Positions 49,762 to 60,600 are shown, counted from the stretch's first letter. The stretch is 64,000 nt of DNA from Plasmopara viticola (GCA_001695595.3 MBPM02000011.1:1-64000); one strand, 5' to 3'. The notes: generated by a model from the letters alone, not told the origin. A program made the numbers and translations.

Positions 49762-50416
49762 GGAACCACACTCACATGTTCTAGAACCATTCTAGTATGT
49801 CAGTGAGTGCAGATTACACACATTCTCTATGTTTTTCGTAAACAAGCTTAACCCACATTCAAGTAGAGATGATACATGTATTCATATTAGTTAATAAAAA
49901 AGGCGACGATCTAGGAGATAAGACTTACATGAGAAAAACAGTAGGAAGAAAGTGGATAGGTTACATTGTATTGTATTGTATTACGTTATCGCGTTGCCAA
50001 GTTATGCATGTGCTAGTCTCCATGGCTAGTCCACGGCATAGAGTGGTGTCCGCATACGTCGGGTCTCGTTCGGCGGGCAGTGCAGCCAGCACCGAGGCCG
50101 TGAAGGTCTTCCATTATTTTGTTTAGCTCTGACTTGGTAAGAGCCCAGGTGGCGCCCTGGTGCTGGAGACCGTCTCGTCGAGGGTGAGACTCGTTAGAGA
50201 CCTGCAGATGCCCGAGAGCACCTGCCCGAAGCGCGCGAGCATTTAAACCCCGCGCTTGGAAGGAGGGCGTCACCCCAACCTTTTCCGAAAAGATAGGTTA
50301 CATATAAGTAGGAAATCAGTCTAAGAAATAGTATCACTTTTTTGGTTCGCCACAAATCTACAACTGAACCTACAATCTACAGTCCAACACCGCCTACCAA
50401 CACTCAGATCTTCGCA
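49757..50416 (+). repeat. 3' LTR of the gypsy element, split by a short element
   Basis: The 3' LTR is cut at 49966 by the short LINE-derived element and resumes at 50292-50303 with the 12-bp target duplication. Without that insertion it is about 323 bp and matches the 5' LTR from end to end. Confidence 0.93.
49967..50291 (-). mobile_element. Short LINE-derived non-autonomous element, copy C
   Basis: A 325-bp copy inserted in the gypsy 3' LTR, flanked by a perfect 12-bp duplication, gataggttacat (49955-49966 and 50292-50303). The tail reads (ATACA)n. It has the same two internal junctions as copies A, B and D. A continuous frame of about 86 codons runs across both junctions but begins with GTG, not ATG. 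Confidence 0.95.
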
Positions 50417-52916
50417 ATATCCGTGCACTTTACCAATTTCAATTTACCAAAATCAAACTCATTTCATTTTCGGAAAGGTTGGGGTGACGCCCTCCTTCCA
50501 AGCGCGGGGGCTAAATGCTCGCGCGCTTCGGGCAGGTGCTCTCGGGCATCTGCAGGTCTCTAACGTGTCTCACCGTCGGCGCGACGGTCTCCAGCACCAG
50601 GGCGCCACCTGGGCTCTTACCAAGTCAGAACTACACAAAATAATGGAAGACCCTCACGGCCTCGGTGCTGGCTGCACTGCCCGCCGAACGAGACCCGACG
50701 TATGCGGACACCACTCTATGCCGTGGACTAGCCATAGAGCCTAGCACGTGCATAACTTGGCAACGCGATAACGTAATACAATACAATACAAAACTCACTT
50801 CAGATTTGTGCAGCTCATGCAAATGATCAAGAAGTCACTGTGCTACAATACACAATACAATGCAAATGGTCAATTTCTTTCCACGGCCTTGCAGACAACG
50901 TCCATTGTTGTAGAGCTTTTCACTTATGCTCTAGCTACCAACACGTTTTTCAGTTCAGGCTTCACTGTTGACAGCTATCGATATTTGGCCGAACACGGCT
51001 CGTACTTTGGCACGGGCTGGCTCGGCCTCGAACTTTTGCACGGGCTAGATCCTTGGCAATGAAGGCCACCTCATCACGAACAACCGTTGCATTTCTCAAC
51101 CGGCACACGATAGCAATACGAAATTTGAATTTAGTGCCCGGGGTGCAACTTGTAATACCGATTGCAACAGGGGATTTGCATGCGGTCGCAAGGTGCGAGC
51201 AAGAAAGTCGACGCTACTTAACGCAGACGCCACACTTGACTATGCCCTGTCTAAACCTTCTCTTACTTTAACCAGAGAGTATGAATTCTTGCAGCTGCGT
51301 GAAAGGGAGCCGTTTTGTCTGAGCATATTTACATTTCTCAACATCCTGCTGGATGGGGCAAACGTATCGCCATGAAAACGGACAGTCGGTTGGGCCAAGT
51401 CGCGTTATTGAGTAGAAGTGGCTGTGTTAAGGACCAAGTGGCGTATATGCTCGATACGCAGGGAGATCTTCTAGTTCACCCGTAGTTGCGTGGTCCGACA
51501 AAGTTGTCGTCGCACTGCACCATTGTGGTGGATGCCCTAACACGACCATTAATAGCTACAAACTTATTAACGACATGAAAGCGCGCAACATCCTCTTAAA
51601 GAATGCTGTCCAAACTTGCCTTCAGCTTCATCTTCCCCTTCCACCACATCATCTCCAATTCAAGCGCCTCCTGGCCCTATTATAATCAGTAAGACGAAAG
51701 TAGGCGGTACGATTACGTCGACCAACACAATTACGTCGGTAGACTACGTGGATTCTAAATTCTCGTCAGAGGCAGGTGTAGATTTAGAAATCTCTCGATG
51801 GAAGAATAAACAAGTGGCGGCTACGTTGACTGGCGACCTTGACTCCAGCATCGTACTCTTTCACGCGGATACTGCCACTGAAGCAATCACACTGATTAGA
51901 GCAAATGATAATGCTTCAGCAGGCTTTGGCAGTGATGATGGATCAATCAGCACCGCCGACTCGTATTTAAAGGTAAAACTAGCAGCGGGTCAGTATCGAG
52001 TGGCAGTAAGTGCGTCAGGTCTTACTACAGCTCAAGCAGCAACTAAGCAAATGCCATCGTCCTTACATGTTCGTATTTGCGATGAACGAACGTCAAATTA
52101 CGGCAACTACCGACTTACACTCAGCACTAGCGCAACGGTGACAATGGCTGCACCGGGAAGCTACATTGGTTCACAGTGCAATGTTGCGTCTTCGACTGCT
52201 CCGTACAAATTGTGTTCTTACCGCTCTTTGCCTACGCTACTGGTGTCAAAAGAACTATTATACGTAGTCAGAATACGGTCTCCGTTGACTACATACCGTT
52301 CAGTGTGAAGTCTTTCAATCGCATTAGAGTGGAAGTAGCATCGTATGTAAGTGTCGACGACAGGAAGTTTGTGAATGTCAGTGGAAATTGCGAGAGTGCA
52401 TACATTGATGCAGTAGCCTACATGTTTCAAGCAAACTCGGTACGACTGTCAGGAGCTGATTTGATGAATTCGGGAGACGATGATGACAGCTTTGAATAGC
52501 GTACGCACTAATGTGCCATTAGTTTCCAAGATCCGTTCATGTCATTGGCACTACCTGCAGGAAATTACCCTTTGTGATAGGACGCTACCCAGTGAGTTCT
52601 GTAGATGCTATCGCACGTCAGAGCTCTACTTCCGTTAAGAAGCTTACACCTGTATTTTGCGGCAAATTCTCGAAGCGTGGAATCGACCTCGCTATCTTGA
52701 GCTCAGCAGTCAAGTTGAACATCACGTCACCTCACTTTTTTTCTGGAAGTCAGTGCCCCATTGCACTTGGCAGACAATTTGCACAGCTCAGCAAAGTTTT
52801 GACCGTTAAAATCCATTTTATGTAGCGGATTTAATACACTCTGAGGAGACAATGGCTTGTACTTTGGTCGTTAATGGAGAGAAGATCACGTTAAGTAAAG
52901 CTTGTAAACCACAAAT
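50417..52916 (+). pseudogene. 3' part of the split secreted-protein gene
   Basis: Past the gypsy element the host frame continues with VHFTNFNLPKSNSF, is cut by short element D (50467-50790), and resumes as ICAAHANDQEVTVLQY. Later pieces in shifting frames include RYLAEHGSYFGTGWLGLELL near 50980, LREREPFCLSIFTFLNILLD near 51293, and a longer intact stretch at 51616-52308. That stretch has beta-rich sequence ISTADSYLKVKLAAGQYRVA resembling pre-peptidase C-terminal (PPC) domains. The next frame ends in an acidic tail (NSGDDDDSFE) at 52497. A remnant frame from 52852 may be a further exon. Several stops show the gene is dead. Identity is unknown. Confidence 0.5.
50467..50790 (+). mobile_element. 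Short LINE-derived non-autonomous element, copy D
   Basis: A 324-bp plus-strand copy sits 51 bp beyond the gypsy element, in the split host gene. It is flanked by a 12-bp duplication with one mismatch: aaactcatttca at 50455-50466 and aaactcacttca at 50791-50802. The tail is (ATACA)n. Junctions are identical to copies A, B and C. It faces copy C in opposite orientation, 175 bp away. Confidence 0.93.
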
Positions 52917-52956
52917 CTAACGAGCATGTTGTAAATATTAACTATGTCATTTTGCC

Positions 52957-54336
52957 TCACTCACTGGTTTGATGAGTAAGCGGAAGGTGCGTGATTCTGT
53001 TTGAAAATTTGCCTACCAGTTCGTCAGTTGACTTTAAATCGATACGGGTGACACTGCAATGGCAGATGGGTGCACCAAGCTGAATAATTTCCCTCGGCAC
53101 TTTGAAGCACTGCGCCATACAGTACTGGATAAAGCTTGTGTGAGCAATGACGAGCATAAACTTTTTCGGTTTACCCTTCCGCCCACAAGTCAAGTCATCA
53201 TCTCCATTCCAGCGGCAAATGTATTGAAATGCCATCTTATGCATCGATTCGCGGTAGTCGTAGCGATGGGAGACGTCCACATACTTGGGTGCGCCATCTT
53301 CCAGAAAGCAACATTCATGTGAATGTGCAAGCCATGGCATCACCTTGGCAAAAATCGCGGCTGTCTCGACAGTTCGTCGTAAGCCTCCATAGATCATTGT
53401 GACATTCGGAATGACATTTTCTCGAAATTGAAGCACTTTGGCCAATGACTTGGCTGTAATCGTGGCCTGCTCCTCTCCTCGCTTCGTTAGTCTTTTGTCT
53501 CGATCGCAAACACGAAAATTGATATTCTCAGTCTCTCCATGACGAACGAAAATCAAGTGTACCACACCGCGCGATGTTTGCTGTTCCATCCTTTGCGGAT
53601 TTTCCACAGATTGCAGAAATTTAGGAAACAGCACGTTGCCGACTTGGTACGTACCATCACTAATCTGGTGCGGCGAGAGTGTCGAACGACTCATACATTT
53701 ATGAAGCAATTGAGGCTCCATCGGGACACGAGCGGCTACTTGGATGGACCACCACCACAGAAACATGTCTTGTTTCGTTTTAAAACGAAGAGCGCTCGTT
53801 TCCTTTTTGCCCTGATAGAGAAAATCGACTTGCATGATGTTGTCATGAAAATCAAGAAATTTTAATCGCCCATTCGCGACTGGGATGAAAGAACGTTTAC
53901 GCTGAATAGTGTCTTTGTATTTGCGCACAACCAATATGCCAGCAAAGAGCTCGGCCCAACTTTTGTGCCAAGTGGTAATACCCAACTTCACCCGTCGCGT
54001 TTCAAAAAAGCCGCAAAGCACAAAGTCGTCGCGTTTGGCAGTTTTCTGCACTGCATAGTCGAGAGCCTCTACGGGAAAGTCAGGGCGGTCTTCACTAAAG
54101 TAAAGCTCCACCTCGTCAATAGTTAAGCGTCGTGTAGTAATTCCATTCTGTGGCACGGCCCGAGCCACGTCTGGTGTTGGGTAATGCGAGTCTTGCTGCA
54201 ATTGGCAGGTCTCAAAATCGTTTGTGTTAGCAAAGCGTACAACCTTGAGGCTCTTAATGGACGTCGCGGACTGATGCTGATGATTTTTTTCCTTGGAATG
54301 GCTTACAGGTACGCTGTGGTGTGCGACGATAGCCAT
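52957..54336 (-). CDS. PH-like domain plus histidine phosphatase (PGAM superfamily)
   Basis: The 459-residue single-exon frame combines two modules. Residues about 105-205 look like a PH domain (FVLCGFFETRRVKLGITTWH, a central basic strand, and the closing helix MFLWWWSIQVAARV). Residues about 256-436 form a branch-1 histidine phosphatase: the RHG catalytic motif LIFVRHGETEN at about 262-271, the arginine region YGGLRRTVETAA, and the second catalytic histidine in LVIAHTSFIQYC (H399). Such enzymes remove phosphate from small molecules or proteins through a phosphohistidine intermediate; the substrate here is unknown. The N-terminal 60 residues are low in order and histidine-rich. There is no signal peptide. 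The PH module suggests membrane targeting, which is an inference. The start ATG at 54336 has no competing upstream frame. Confidence 0.88.
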   Translation of the reverse strand: MAIVAHHSVPVSHSKEKNHQHQSATSIKSLKVVRFANTNDFETCQLQQDSHYPTPDVARAVPQNGITTRRLTIDEVELYFSEDRPDFPVEALDYAVQKTAKRDDFVLCGFFETRRVKLGITTWHKSWAELFAGILVVRKYKDTIQRKRSFIPVANGRLKFLDFHDNIMQVDFLYQGKKETSALRFKTKQDMFLWWWSIQVAARVPMEPQLLHKCMSRSTLSPHQISDGTYQVGNVLFPKFLQSVENPQRMEQQTSRGVVHLIFVRHGETENINFRVCDRDKRLTKRGEEQATITAKSLAKVLQFRENVIPNVTMIYGGLRRTVETAAIFAKVMPWLAHSHECCFLEDGAPKYVDVSHRYDYRESMHKMAFQYICRWNGDDDLTCGRKGKPKKFMLVIAHTSFIQYCMAQCFKVPREIIQLGAPICHCSVTRIDLKSTDELVGKFSNRITHLPLTHQTSE

Positions 54337-55411
54337 CGAGGCACGAATATATTGTGTGGATGTCTAGGGAGTGAAAAGGAATGGCGGCAACTTGTCTCGC
54401 AACCGCCGGATAAGCAAGTCCTGGCTAATAAAACGGTTGGAAGCTCCACCTATGTGCATCATGTCTCTTTAAATGAACCCTTTATTAGGTCTTTGAACAA
54501 AAGTAGGCGGCTTTTTGTCCGGATGTGTGAAAGTAGCGAATTAATTGGATAGAAATCTATTTAATCCGAAAGAAAAATAGGCATAACATCAAAGCGTTTT
54601 GAGATTGGCAATTATCAAGAATATGCGACGAAGTCACATGTCGCTGTAAGAGGACACTGATAACTTAAGAACAGTCCTGCAGTTCACAACGAAACTTTCT
54701 GCCTCCTCTTTGAGCATTGAGCTTACAAGTGGGCTCTACAAAGAAGTGACGCTAGCAATGTATTACCTTACACCATCGAGTAGTAGGATAGAGGCCAGCA
54801 ATAAAATGGTAATTTTTAAGTTGTGCGCAGTGAAGACTCCTAATGGAATGCTTTGATGTATTTGTTTCCGCTGGGCGAGCTGTCAGCATTAAATTGCGAG
54901 TAAAATAAAATTGTGAGTGGAAAAGGATCCTCTTTTGTATGCAAGCCGTGTTCTTCGTGATTGAGCGGTCATTTAAGTGGAATAATACCTTGCACGAAGT
55001 ATGCAAGCCGGTTGCGGTACGATATGGTCGTACAGTAAAAAGAACAAGGAGAGCGTGTTTAAATTAGGTTTGCTTGCTACAGATGTGTTTGATATCAGGG
55101 CTGTAATTCTGTGGGCGGCGCTAAATTGATTATTGACTGCTGTACAAGTACTTAAAATAAGCATAAGGAGGTTTATCAAGTGTAATTTTGGAAATGTCGA
55201 GCAAAAAAGATGGTTGCTGCCCGAAATGTATTTTAGCTAGTATATTTCAGAGAGTATAAATCAATTCTGAGATTTTGCAAGATACAAAATATTCAAAACA
55301 CTGGTACAAAATTAGACATTCGGTAAACTACACTAAACCTTTTCACGTGTAGTCATATGGTCTGACGTACTGTGTGTGTCCAACCTTCAATTGCGAAGAA
55401 ATTAAAAGAAG
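54337..55411. other. Intergenic
   Basis: No gene is seen. It contains the presumed promoter of the phosphatase gene and AT-rich decayed sequence. Confidence 0.45.
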
Positions 55412-55752
55412 ATGGATGGCGAGTTTGACGGCAAGCGTTTGCAGAAAGAGAGGTGGGCAATTGGCAAGAGAGCCGTCGCCGCCATCAAGTTAAGTGCATT
55501 GCGCCAGTCAGCATGCGCCACGCGTCAGCACCTGTGGGGGCACATCCCGGCGTTTGAAGTGCGACAGTGCAGAAAAAGGGTGCCCCTGATGGCGGCAACG
55601 GCTTCCTTGCCAATTGCCTTCCTCTCTGTCTGCAATTGCTTGACGTCGAACTCGTCATCTATCTTCTTTCAATCTCTTCGCAAGTGCTCAAATTGTACAT
55701 CAAACCATATGACTACATGGGAAACATTACCCGACAAAGTGTAATTTACTGA
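55412..55752 (+). other. Unassigned small gene candidate, two overlapping frames
   Basis: An ATG at 55412 opens MDGEFDGKRLQKERW followed by basic, protein-like sequence to about residue 53. From about 55567 the second frame continues plausibly (KKGAPDGGNGFLANCLPL, then a hydrophobic helical stretch VIYLLSISSQVLKLYI) and stops at 55752. A shift or tiny intron near 55565 would join them into about 113 residues. I do not recognise the family. It may be a decayed gene. Confidence 0.3.
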
Positions 55753-56653
55753 ATGTCTTGTAAAATTGAGTCACCTTGCGGATATGTAAATTGAATTTAA
55801 GGTACTTAAATAAGCTTGTCAGGTTACACTAGATTTTGCAGAAACTAATAATTCCCTTAAACGTTTATATTTAGGCGTCAATTGATGGTAATGGCGATTA
55901 AAACCTGCAACGATATCTTTCTATGCAAAGAGAGCACTAACCTTTACTCTTCATTATTTCGTCTTCAGCAAAATCTACAAAAGAATGAAAGCAAACGCAA
56001 TCAAAATTGCTAGATCATAAGCGTAAAAAGCCAACAGCGGATATGTTTGCTTTGCTGTCATGGCGAAAATCGGCAGTGATGAAACTTAATTCGCTTGAGC
56101 TCAGGTAGTTTTGGCTTAACAGAGCTCTTCATCGTATCAAACTGTACAGTCTCTGTGCTCGAAATCGCAGGTGTTTCAAGACAGGGATACAAAAAAAACG
56201 ACGTGAAGACGAGACTTGGAAGGTCAAGTAGAACCCTAAGTGCGCGACTCTTTGCACCGTTAGATATTAAGCGACGAAACGCACACGCATAACGGACGGT
56301 CATATCTTTCCAAACCCGATATTTGCCCTCAGATAAGAAGGCAAGGCCGACTCTTGTTCTGCAGAATGGCTATGTCCTACATTTATTCTATTTAGAGCAC
56401 TGAATCTGAAAAAACATTTTTCCGCAACAACAAACTTTTTATCAATCGAATCGACAAGCTGTAGGTTTTATGCATAAGCGGCTATCAAAATTTGAGTAAC
56501 AACAACGGCCGCAGCCTTTACCTCGTGCAACCTTTACCACGTGCGATTTATACAAAGGATAGAGACTTCATGCGATAGCTCTGACATACGTTGCATCGAT
56601 GATGCTTTTCAGTATTCGATTTTTCTCCGTTTGCTCAAATCGTCCTCTAGTTA
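55753..56653. other. Intergenic, upstream of UDP-glucuronate epimerase
   Basis: No gene is seen. The last 60 bp hold the putative core promoter of the epimerase gene (see separate entry). Confidence 0.45.
56605..56633 (+). promoter_or_regulatory. Possible oomycete initiator and flanking element
   Basis: The sequence ttttcagtattcgatttttc, about 30-50 nt before the epimerase ATG, combines an Inr-like TTCAGTAT with a downstream ATTTTTC resembling the oomycete flanking promoter region. It is a match by eye only. Confidence 0.3.
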
Positions 56654-57685
56654 ATGGCTCCTCACGCAGCCACCGATGCACTCCCAAAGTGTGCCACCTC
56701 TTCTGCGGTCCCGTGCAGGCGCATCCTCGTGACGGGTGCCGCCGGATTCATCGGCTTCCACACTGCCAAGGCTTTGCTCGCACGTGGAGACGATGTTGTC
56801 ATCGTGGACGAGATGAATGATTACTATGACGTCAAACTCAAGCAGAGCAATCTTGACTGGCTCACAGCCACGTACCGCGACCGAGTAAGCGTCCATATTG
56901 GCAACTTATGCGACGAGCGTCTAGTGCGCCGTGTAATCAAAGAAAGCAAACCCGACGTCATGGTGCATTTGGCAGCTCGCGCTGGCGTAAGGCCTAGCAT
57001 CGATAATCCGCTCATGTACATTCAAGCCAATGTTGTGGCGACGACGCTGCTGCTGGACGTATGCCGCGAGTTCGGCATCAAGAAGTTTGTATACGCTAGC
57101 AGCAGCTCGGTATACGGCGGTAGTATGAAGGAGAGCTTTAGTGAAAGTGACGTTGTGGACTTTCCCGTGAGTCCGTACGCCGCGACCAAAAAGAGCTGCG
57201 AGCTGCTGGCTCACACGTACCACCATCTGTATGGCATGGACACTATTGGACTGCGCTTTTTTACAGTGTATGGACCACGAGGGCGTCCGGACATGGCTCC
57301 ATTTAAGTTTATGGACCGTATCGCGCGTGACGTGGCCATTGACCAATACGGTGATGGCTCATCCTCACGTGACTACACGTTCATTGACGACATTGTGCAG
57401 GGCATATTGCTGAGTTTGGATCGTGGACACGGTTGCGAGGTGTTTAACCTTGGATGTGGTACTCCGGTGCTACTGACGGATTTTATTCATATTATTGAAA
57501 ATCTTGTGGGCACGAAGGCCAAGATCAATATACTGCCCGATCAGCCGGGGGACGTTCCTCGTACGAGTGCTGATATCTCAAAGGCAGAACGTTTACTTGG
57601 GTACAAACCTACAACTTCGTTAGAACAGGGGCTGGCAAAGACGTGGGAGTGGTACTCCCAATTTTACAATTCTACGACGGTTTAG
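56654..57685 (+). CDS. UDP-glucuronate 4-epimerase
   Basis: This NAD-dependent short-chain dehydrogenase family enzyme interconverts UDP-glucuronate and UDP-galacturonate (EC 5.1.3.6), supplying sugars for polysaccharides and glycoconjugates. The 343-residue single-exon frame has the nucleotide-binding GxxGxxG as GAAGFIG at residues 28-34, DEMNDYYD after strand 2 (characteristic of glucuronate epimerases), HLAARAGVRPSID at 105-117, and the catalytic YxxxK at Y175-K179 (SPYAATKK). RFFTVYGPRGRPDMA and DYTFIDDIVQGI follow. It lacks the N-terminal membrane segment of plant GAE proteins, so it is probably cytosolic. Length and motifs indicate an intact gene. The ATG at 56654 is the only sensible start. 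Confidence 0.95.
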   Translation: MAPHAATDALPKCATSSAVPCRRILVTGAAGFIGFHTAKALLARGDDVVIVDEMNDYYDVKLKQSNLDWLTATYRDRVSVHIGNLCDERLVRRVIKESKPDVMVHLAARAGVRPSIDNPLMYIQANVVATTLLLDVCREFGIKKFVYASSSSVYGGSMKESFSESDVVDFPVSPYAATKKSCELLAHTYHHLYGMDTIGLRFFTVYGPRGRPDMAPFKFMDRIARDVAIDQYGDGSSSRDYTFIDDIVQGILLSLDRGHGCEVFNLGCGTPVLLTDFIHIIENLVGTKAKINILPDQPGDVPRTSADISKAERLLGYKPTTSLEQGLAKTWEWYSQFYNSTTV

Positions 57686-60600
57686 TCATCGTTGCTACTA
57701 CGCTGTGACAAGTATTCGAATATGACTCGAGACCGGGGTTGCATTGATAAAACAATTCAATATTGTCATGTTATGTACTTACGTGTTACTTTTGTACCAA
57801 AGCTTTTTTTCTATTTGAATTTAATTGTGTTGGGCCATGTGTCGAAGCCGTGTACCGTGATTTACTACTACGGTACACCATATGTTCAAGGAATGCCTTT
57901 CGAGGCAAGCTGCTTACACTGTTCCTGCCAACAGCAGTCTCAGCTTTCTGGCATTTAAACAGACCTTCTTATCCCCTGCCTTTATAGAATTCTCAACTTA
58001 ATGTGTCTCAATACCGAAAAAAAATAAACATGAAAGATGGTGATGTTCTTCCGCACCACACAAAAGTTAGGAAATAGTATATGACTGATTCTTCCGTCAC
58101 CGTAACAAAAGAATATCTGATCTGAGAAGCTAATTAATAACGTTTTCTACTTGGCATTTCTTTTCCTCTTAAAATTCAAATTATTACTAATAGTTAGCTG
58201 ACCAAGTTAGTTTTCATTAAAGCTAAACCCGTTGTCTATCAATTACGGCAAGACCGTCAGCCAATTTTACTCCACAAATTAACGGCTACAACACACACAT
58301 TGTCGTTCAAGAGCGATGCTATAGTGTAGCCATGTTTCTTCATGGTCCCGGGGTAATGTAAATCCGAAATACTAAAGAGCATCTGGCGGTCCTCACGGTA
58401 GTCGCCTCTTTTTGAGTCACTTATTATTACAAAACAAGAAAGTGACAAAATAATCAAGAGGAACAAAGTATTTGACAGACCACGTTGACCTCGCACAATG
58501 TCATTGTATACACCTGGATTACCTCCTTGCTTACTAGCCAAGCAGCTCAAATCCAAGCTGCATCATTATGTCAGTGTTGGAACAGTTGTCCTTAGTCGCA
58601 ACGCATTTACAAAAATGAGTACATGATTGACATATTAATCTGTCGTGGAGTATATCGGATTTCGCCGTACATTTTGCTCTGTTGAAACTTGTCCGTATTG
58701 CGTATCATAAGCGAATGACTTACACATGTCCTTGGAGTAAATTTTGTTCTAAACTGCTCTAGAGTACTAGAGATTTCTTCGTTAGTTTATTCGATTTGCA
58801 TCCAATAATCGGCTTGAATGAATTTCGGCTATACAATTTCACATTCAATTTTTAGCCTACCAACGCGTGGCGATTGTGCTCGGTAGTTACTGCCATTCAA
58901 CAACTGCAACTTCGGGCACATATGCAACTCATGTTTCGCTCATTACATGCCCATCGTTTACGCATGCCAAGATCTTTAATGCTTAAGCGCAAGCCAGTAG
59001 TTCCAGCTCGCTGTCGCATTGTTTCGCGACGGCGTGCTCTTAGCAGATACCGTGGGTCGGCCCAAAACCAGGAAAGAGCCTAGACCAAAAATCACAACAA
59101 GTCATCCCCCTGAACAATATGATACCAAAGATACACGGCCTCTCAAACCAATCAGTAAAAAAGGCTGATCTCATAAGACCCCCAAAGGTAAGCTATCCTC
59201 TTAGACTCCTCAGGCGCACAAACCACCCTCATTTAGTCACTACTACTGCAGCAAGCCCCGCTTTCATAGGCGACCGTTGCGGCTTACACGCCTTCTATAA
59301 CCCTATAAGCGCACCGTATGGCTTCATCAAGCGCAAAACTTTCGGTAACGCGATATAGAGCGCCCCGGGCAGTCTTCAAGCGATGTGACATCACCATAAG
59401 GGCAAACGACAGGCTGCACGAGCAGTTGACGTCCACAACAATTCCAGAGACATTTTTTTTCGGAGAAGGTGAATGACAGTTTCTTTCCGTTTCAAAAGCT
59501 ACGCGAATCAGATAAGTCAAGTCCAGAATAATTCTGTAATAAAAGTGAATAAGAATCATTGTCACTTATGTTCAAGTAAAGATTGCATTTATGGAGAGGC
59601 ATTATATTGCATCATATTCAACAACTGTTGATCCCGTAAGCTGTTTCACCAATTCCATATTCTAATTGCACATCATCGTCAAAATTGATAGGCGTCAGAA
59701 ATCTCGTGCCTCGTCAACCTGCGGTCATAAATGTGTCATCGATTGATTCCAAAAAAAATCGTGGGGCGCTCTTCAACGAGTTCGAATCAGATCGTTCAAA
59801 TTCCAGGTAGAGACATTACGGGCCAAACGGAAGTGCGGGCTTCGTTTGATAACGTTCGCGTCATGATAAGCTCATATATATGAAAAGAATCGCATCCTCT
59901 CGAGGGCATTACTAGTATCTCAGGACAGTCTTGATCCTAGTTTGTCAACTTGCGGACGACGCCGACCGTGCGTCCCCAATTTTTACCTACTGCCAGAGCC
60001 TGTATAATTAGTAATGCACATTTGCAAGTTGACTTGGAAAAGACTACAGAAATGGCAGGACAATGCACAGCAGCTTAAGCTGAGTCGCTGCTGTTATCGC
60101 AAGTTGGACAACTGCTACGTCAGAACGGACCTGTATCGTCAGTAAATTTGACATTTCGCTTATAACAAATTAACAAACAGGAAGAACGTCTCTGTCGGCA
60201 AAACACTGACTTCTACAGGTCTTAAGAGGGATCAAGTCGCTGTTGATTCACATCGGCTAATAAGTTGTGGTTATTCGTTGTTGCGGAGTTGAGCCGTCTA
60301 CATTAGAAAATGCACAAAAGCTAACATAGTCAAGGGCTCGAGCAGAGAACAGGTATCACTGCCGGTTACCTTCCTGTGCTAGAGTGTTCTACTAGAAGAT
60401 CAGGTCTACTATCTGTCATTCTTGCGCATAATCGATCTCTTGGATTTATGAACCAGTGTGATCGTGCTCGAAAAGATGCAAAGCAAATTGGTACGTTACG
60501 AAATTCGACTTTTTTACTTTCGGTACTGAGCCTGTGTTTATTGATCCGGTGTGACTTTGCTTCACAGTCACATCGATAACTTGGAGAGATGCTTATTATT

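Larger units (their letters stand above)
43066..50416 (+). mobile_element. Full-length Ty3/gypsy chromodomain retrotransposon, degenerate
   Basis: A complete LTR retrotransposon is flanked by the 5-bp target duplication atatc (43061-43065 and 50417-50421). LTRs begin TGTAAGG and end CA: 43066-43387 (322 bp) and 49757-50416 (323 bp once the short element and one 12-bp duplication are removed). I count about 27 substitutions between them, so insertion is not recent. A purine-rich tract, ggggagga, precedes the 3' LTR at 49749-49756. A primer-binding candidate (tggtagcactt) follows the 5' LTR. Coding order is gag, zinc knuckle, protease, reverse transcriptase, RNase H, integrase, chromodomain, as in chromoviruses. 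Stops and frameshifts break every domain. Two LINE-family elements are inserted within it. Confidence 0.95.

Noticed and set aside
50484..50744. RALR string (NARALRAG) as an RXLR effector motif
   Set aside because: It sits in a GTG-started frame of the LINE-derived element, with no signal peptide and no dEER motif; chance match.
53059..53865. Plus-strand frames of 87 and 108 codons
   Set aside because: They are antisense shadows of the PH/histidine-phosphatase gene.
59770..59800. tRNA T-loop-like gttcgaatc
   Set aside because: Same test: no cloverleaf is possible with the flanking sequence.
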